Source: Tigriopus japonicus (Eukaryota > Arthropoda > Copepoda > Harpacticoida > Harpacticidae). Taken from it: a stretch of DNA of 64,000 nt. A model generated the notes under the pieces. It was not told the DNA's origin and searched no databases. It saw nothing but the letters and a program-made list of their open reading frames with translations. A program made the position numbers and the translations under genes. Where the stretch lies: contig CM021318.1 of assembly GCA_010645155.1 (NCBI GenBank), forward strand, positions 9,162,897-9,226,896, written 5' to 3'. Positions 61,993 through 64,000 of this stretch are shown here, one piece after another. Every line of letters starts with the position of its first letter. Positions within the stretch are counted from its first letter, which is position 1.

Positions 61993-62400
61993 GATTGGTT
62001 GGCTCCAACTGGTCGTGCTCCGTTTTGTGCTTTTGCTTTGGATTTACTTTCGCTCTGTGCCGTTTTACTTTTGATTTTGCAATGCCTTTTCAATGCAATC
62101 ACCACATAAATAATAGCACTTCATGGTAGATAATTCAAATATCTAAACAAAGACAATCCTATTTGAAATCCCATTATTTATAGAACCAGAAACTTTTTGT
62201 CCCGTTTGAACCTTTTGGCCGAGTTGGAGCCTGCTATAGGGATTCTCCAAGACAACCTTGATATGATTCAGACCATTCCGTCCAACATTCCCAGTCCTCG
62301 ACCAGCCTTGCCAAAACCATAATTATGAAGTGTTCACCAATTTGTTCTTTCTATCGTCGATCTTTTTTAATGTTATTGTTTCTAAACACGTCATCGTTAC

Positions 62401-62406
62401 AATAAA
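62401..62406 (+). terminator. Polyadenylation signal, probably of KIF3B
   Basis: AATAAA 409 bp after the KIF3B stop and 94 bp before the ATG13 start codon, the only canonical hexamer in the spacer. The two genes are therefore packed very tightly. Confidence 0.6.
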
Positions 62407-62499
62407 AAGTCAAATACACGACTCTATGACCCACTTTGAACGGAACTTCTTCAAATACCCTTCACAATTTCCATTTATTTGCCCTTTTTAGAGCACAAG

Positions 62500-64000
62500 A
62501 TGTCATCTCCCAGGAGGAGGTCCACTCTTATGGGAGACAGTGCATCCCAAGAACTGGAACGCTATGTGAAATACATGTACTTCAAAGCTGCTCAAGTGAT
62601 CGTCCAATCGAGACAAGGAGAAAAGATTGCCACACTCTCCAATCCAAAGCCCAGCAGCCAAACCTGGTTCTGTGTCACAATCAATGTAAGTACCCTCGTT
62701 TTAGTAGAACGTTTGACCAAGCTCATTGCTGTCCGTAATTTCAGGATATCCCCGAAATCTACCAACAATCGAAATCTGCTGTTCTTTCTTTAGAGGGGAA
62801 AAGTGTCCTCTCGTATCCATTATGTATCGAGATTTCTCTCAAAACCGCCGAAGGTGACTCCATGATCTTGGAAAATTGGACTCTGGCCATGGAGGACGGA
62901 CCTGACTTCAAATGCGCGAGCAATGTTATTTACAACAAAATGAGTGTGATGCTCAAATCTTTGATTTGTGTCACCCGTTCTGTTCCTGCGTATCGCTTGT
63001 CCAGAAAGCAAGGGCCAGAATCGTTTGTAATCTGCTACAGACTCTTTGTCGGCGAACCCTCTTCCAGTGTCCTTGGAGAAGGCTATCAATCCTGTCCCGT
63101 AAGTAGAAGCAAGCAGAATTTACCGTCTCGATATGCGATGTTTCAATAAGGTTCCTTCCCTTTTTCAGGTGGGACACGTCATGACGGGTCTGGGGACCCT
63201 AACCTTGAAGGTGGATTATCGGACATCCATGACGATATCACCCTCACACCCGACCAATACCTCTTCCGAAACGTCTTCCAATCTCAGTTCTCATATGATG
63301 ATGAAAAGCGATCACTTTGACTCGGATCATCATCATGGAGGGAGTCACGCCTTCTATCAGAATTCCAACAATAACAACAATACCCCCGCCAATAAACCCC
63401 GAAGATGTGACTCCTTCGGGGCCAGAGTCTCTGGGGACGAGTTTGAGCAACAAATCACGTCAGATGAATCCGGAGAGGCCATGCGAATATTTACGGCTAG
63501 CCCTCAAGAACGACCAAGCTATTTGACCGACAATTTTGAAAACCATATCGTCAAATTTGGCGCCTTTGCCTCTCAAAATCAAGTGACTCCGCCCCCATTA
63601 GAAGATAAAGACCCTGCGGATTTGGACAATCTCATGGATCTCTTCACCGTTGAGGAAGATCAAGAAGCCAGCGATCCAACTACCGACGAAGTCGAGTCCA
63701 AACTGTCCAATCTTGGTCTACAAAACCGCCCAGAACCTCCTCTAAACCGCGAGGATTTGCGACGAACTCAATCCGAAGTGGAAATTCAAGCTCGAGAAAT
63801 GACTCCCATGCGACCTCGAGCTGGTTCCTCGCCCAGATCAGGACCTCAACTTGTGAGTGGTGCCTTTTCTCAACGCATGAAATCCAACGAAGATTTCGAA
63901 ATACTCGACCTGAAAACGCCCTTCTCTGCCAAAATGGGCGATCCTACCGGGGATTTGGGGGTGTTTTTCCGCGAGCCGCCGTTAAAGACCATCAACGAAG
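62500..64000 (+). CDS. ATG13: Autophagy-related protein 13 (5' part, runs off the window)
   Basis: Regulatory subunit of the ULK1/Atg1-FIP200-ATG101 kinase complex that starts autophagosome formation. Exons 62500-62685, 62745-63098 and 63169 to the window end join in phase 0 through introns of 59 and 70 bp, giving 457 visible residues. The N-terminal HORMA domain is clear: VKYMYFKAAQVIVQSRQGEKI, INDIPEIYQ across the first junction, CIEISLKTAEGDSM, VPAYRLSRKQG and VGEPSSSVLGEGYQ. A disordered Ser/Asn/His-rich region follows. Near the end lies NEDFEILDLK (63889-63915), matching the position of the animal LIR motif, then GDLGVFFREPP, a conserved C-terminal block. TTTTTAG just upstream (62485-62491) may be the acceptor of a 5' UTR intron. 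The stop lies beyond the window. Confidence 0.94.

Overview
This is a eukaryotic nuclear window, most likely from a small-genome arthropod. A copepod crustacean such as Tigriopus is my best guess; that is inference, not proof. The reasons are genes split by very short GT-AG introns (66 to 100 bp in the models built here), TATA-box promoters, isolated AATAAA signals, animal genes (KIF3B, ATG13, a mitochondrial isoleucyl-tRNA synthetase) and many small DNA-transposon relics. Two assembly gaps (29219-29381 and 41469-41670) interrupt the sequence.

Layout. From 0 to 12 kb the window holds transposon relics and one recognisable gene end. The relics are a hAT-type MITE with a perfect 8-bp target duplication (95-344), a mariner-like MITE (3739-3890), a 1.25-kb piggyBac-like non-autonomous element with TTAA duplications (6265-7513) and a fold-back element (8148-8286). 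The gene is the 3' part of a secreted or membrane-anchored cysteine-containing protein (5255-6139, + strand). From 12.3 to 22.2 kb lie two large + strand genes for secreted cysteine-periodic repeat proteins. A third, shorter paralogue lies at 49.4-52.0 kb, beyond a roughly 27-kb stretch in which I see no confident gene. From 54.6 kb to the end are conserved housekeeping genes: IARS2 on the - strand, KIF3B on the + strand, and the 5' part of ATG13 on the + strand, which runs off the window.

The most unusual content is the three-gene cysteine-repeat family. I rebuilt the missing first exons. Each gene starts with a 15-24 nt coding exon, then a phase-0 intron that splits the signal peptide, then one giant repeat exon. 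The repeats obey a strict length rule: the linker between consecutive cysteines is almost always 7 or 11 residues. Linkers of 3 residues mark the ends of repeat domains, so nearly all linkers are 4n-1. Two of the proteins share N-terminal (C-x5-C-x3-C) and C-terminal (C-x3-C-x5-C-x2-C) end boxes. The first and third are charge-block proteins: an acidic half built on CxTVNEQQ, a Gly-rich linker, and a basic half built on CxNVPRQQ. The second is acidic and more diverged. I know of no characterised family with this design. A secreted, disulfide-crosslinked structural material is the simplest inference, and no function is claimed beyond that.
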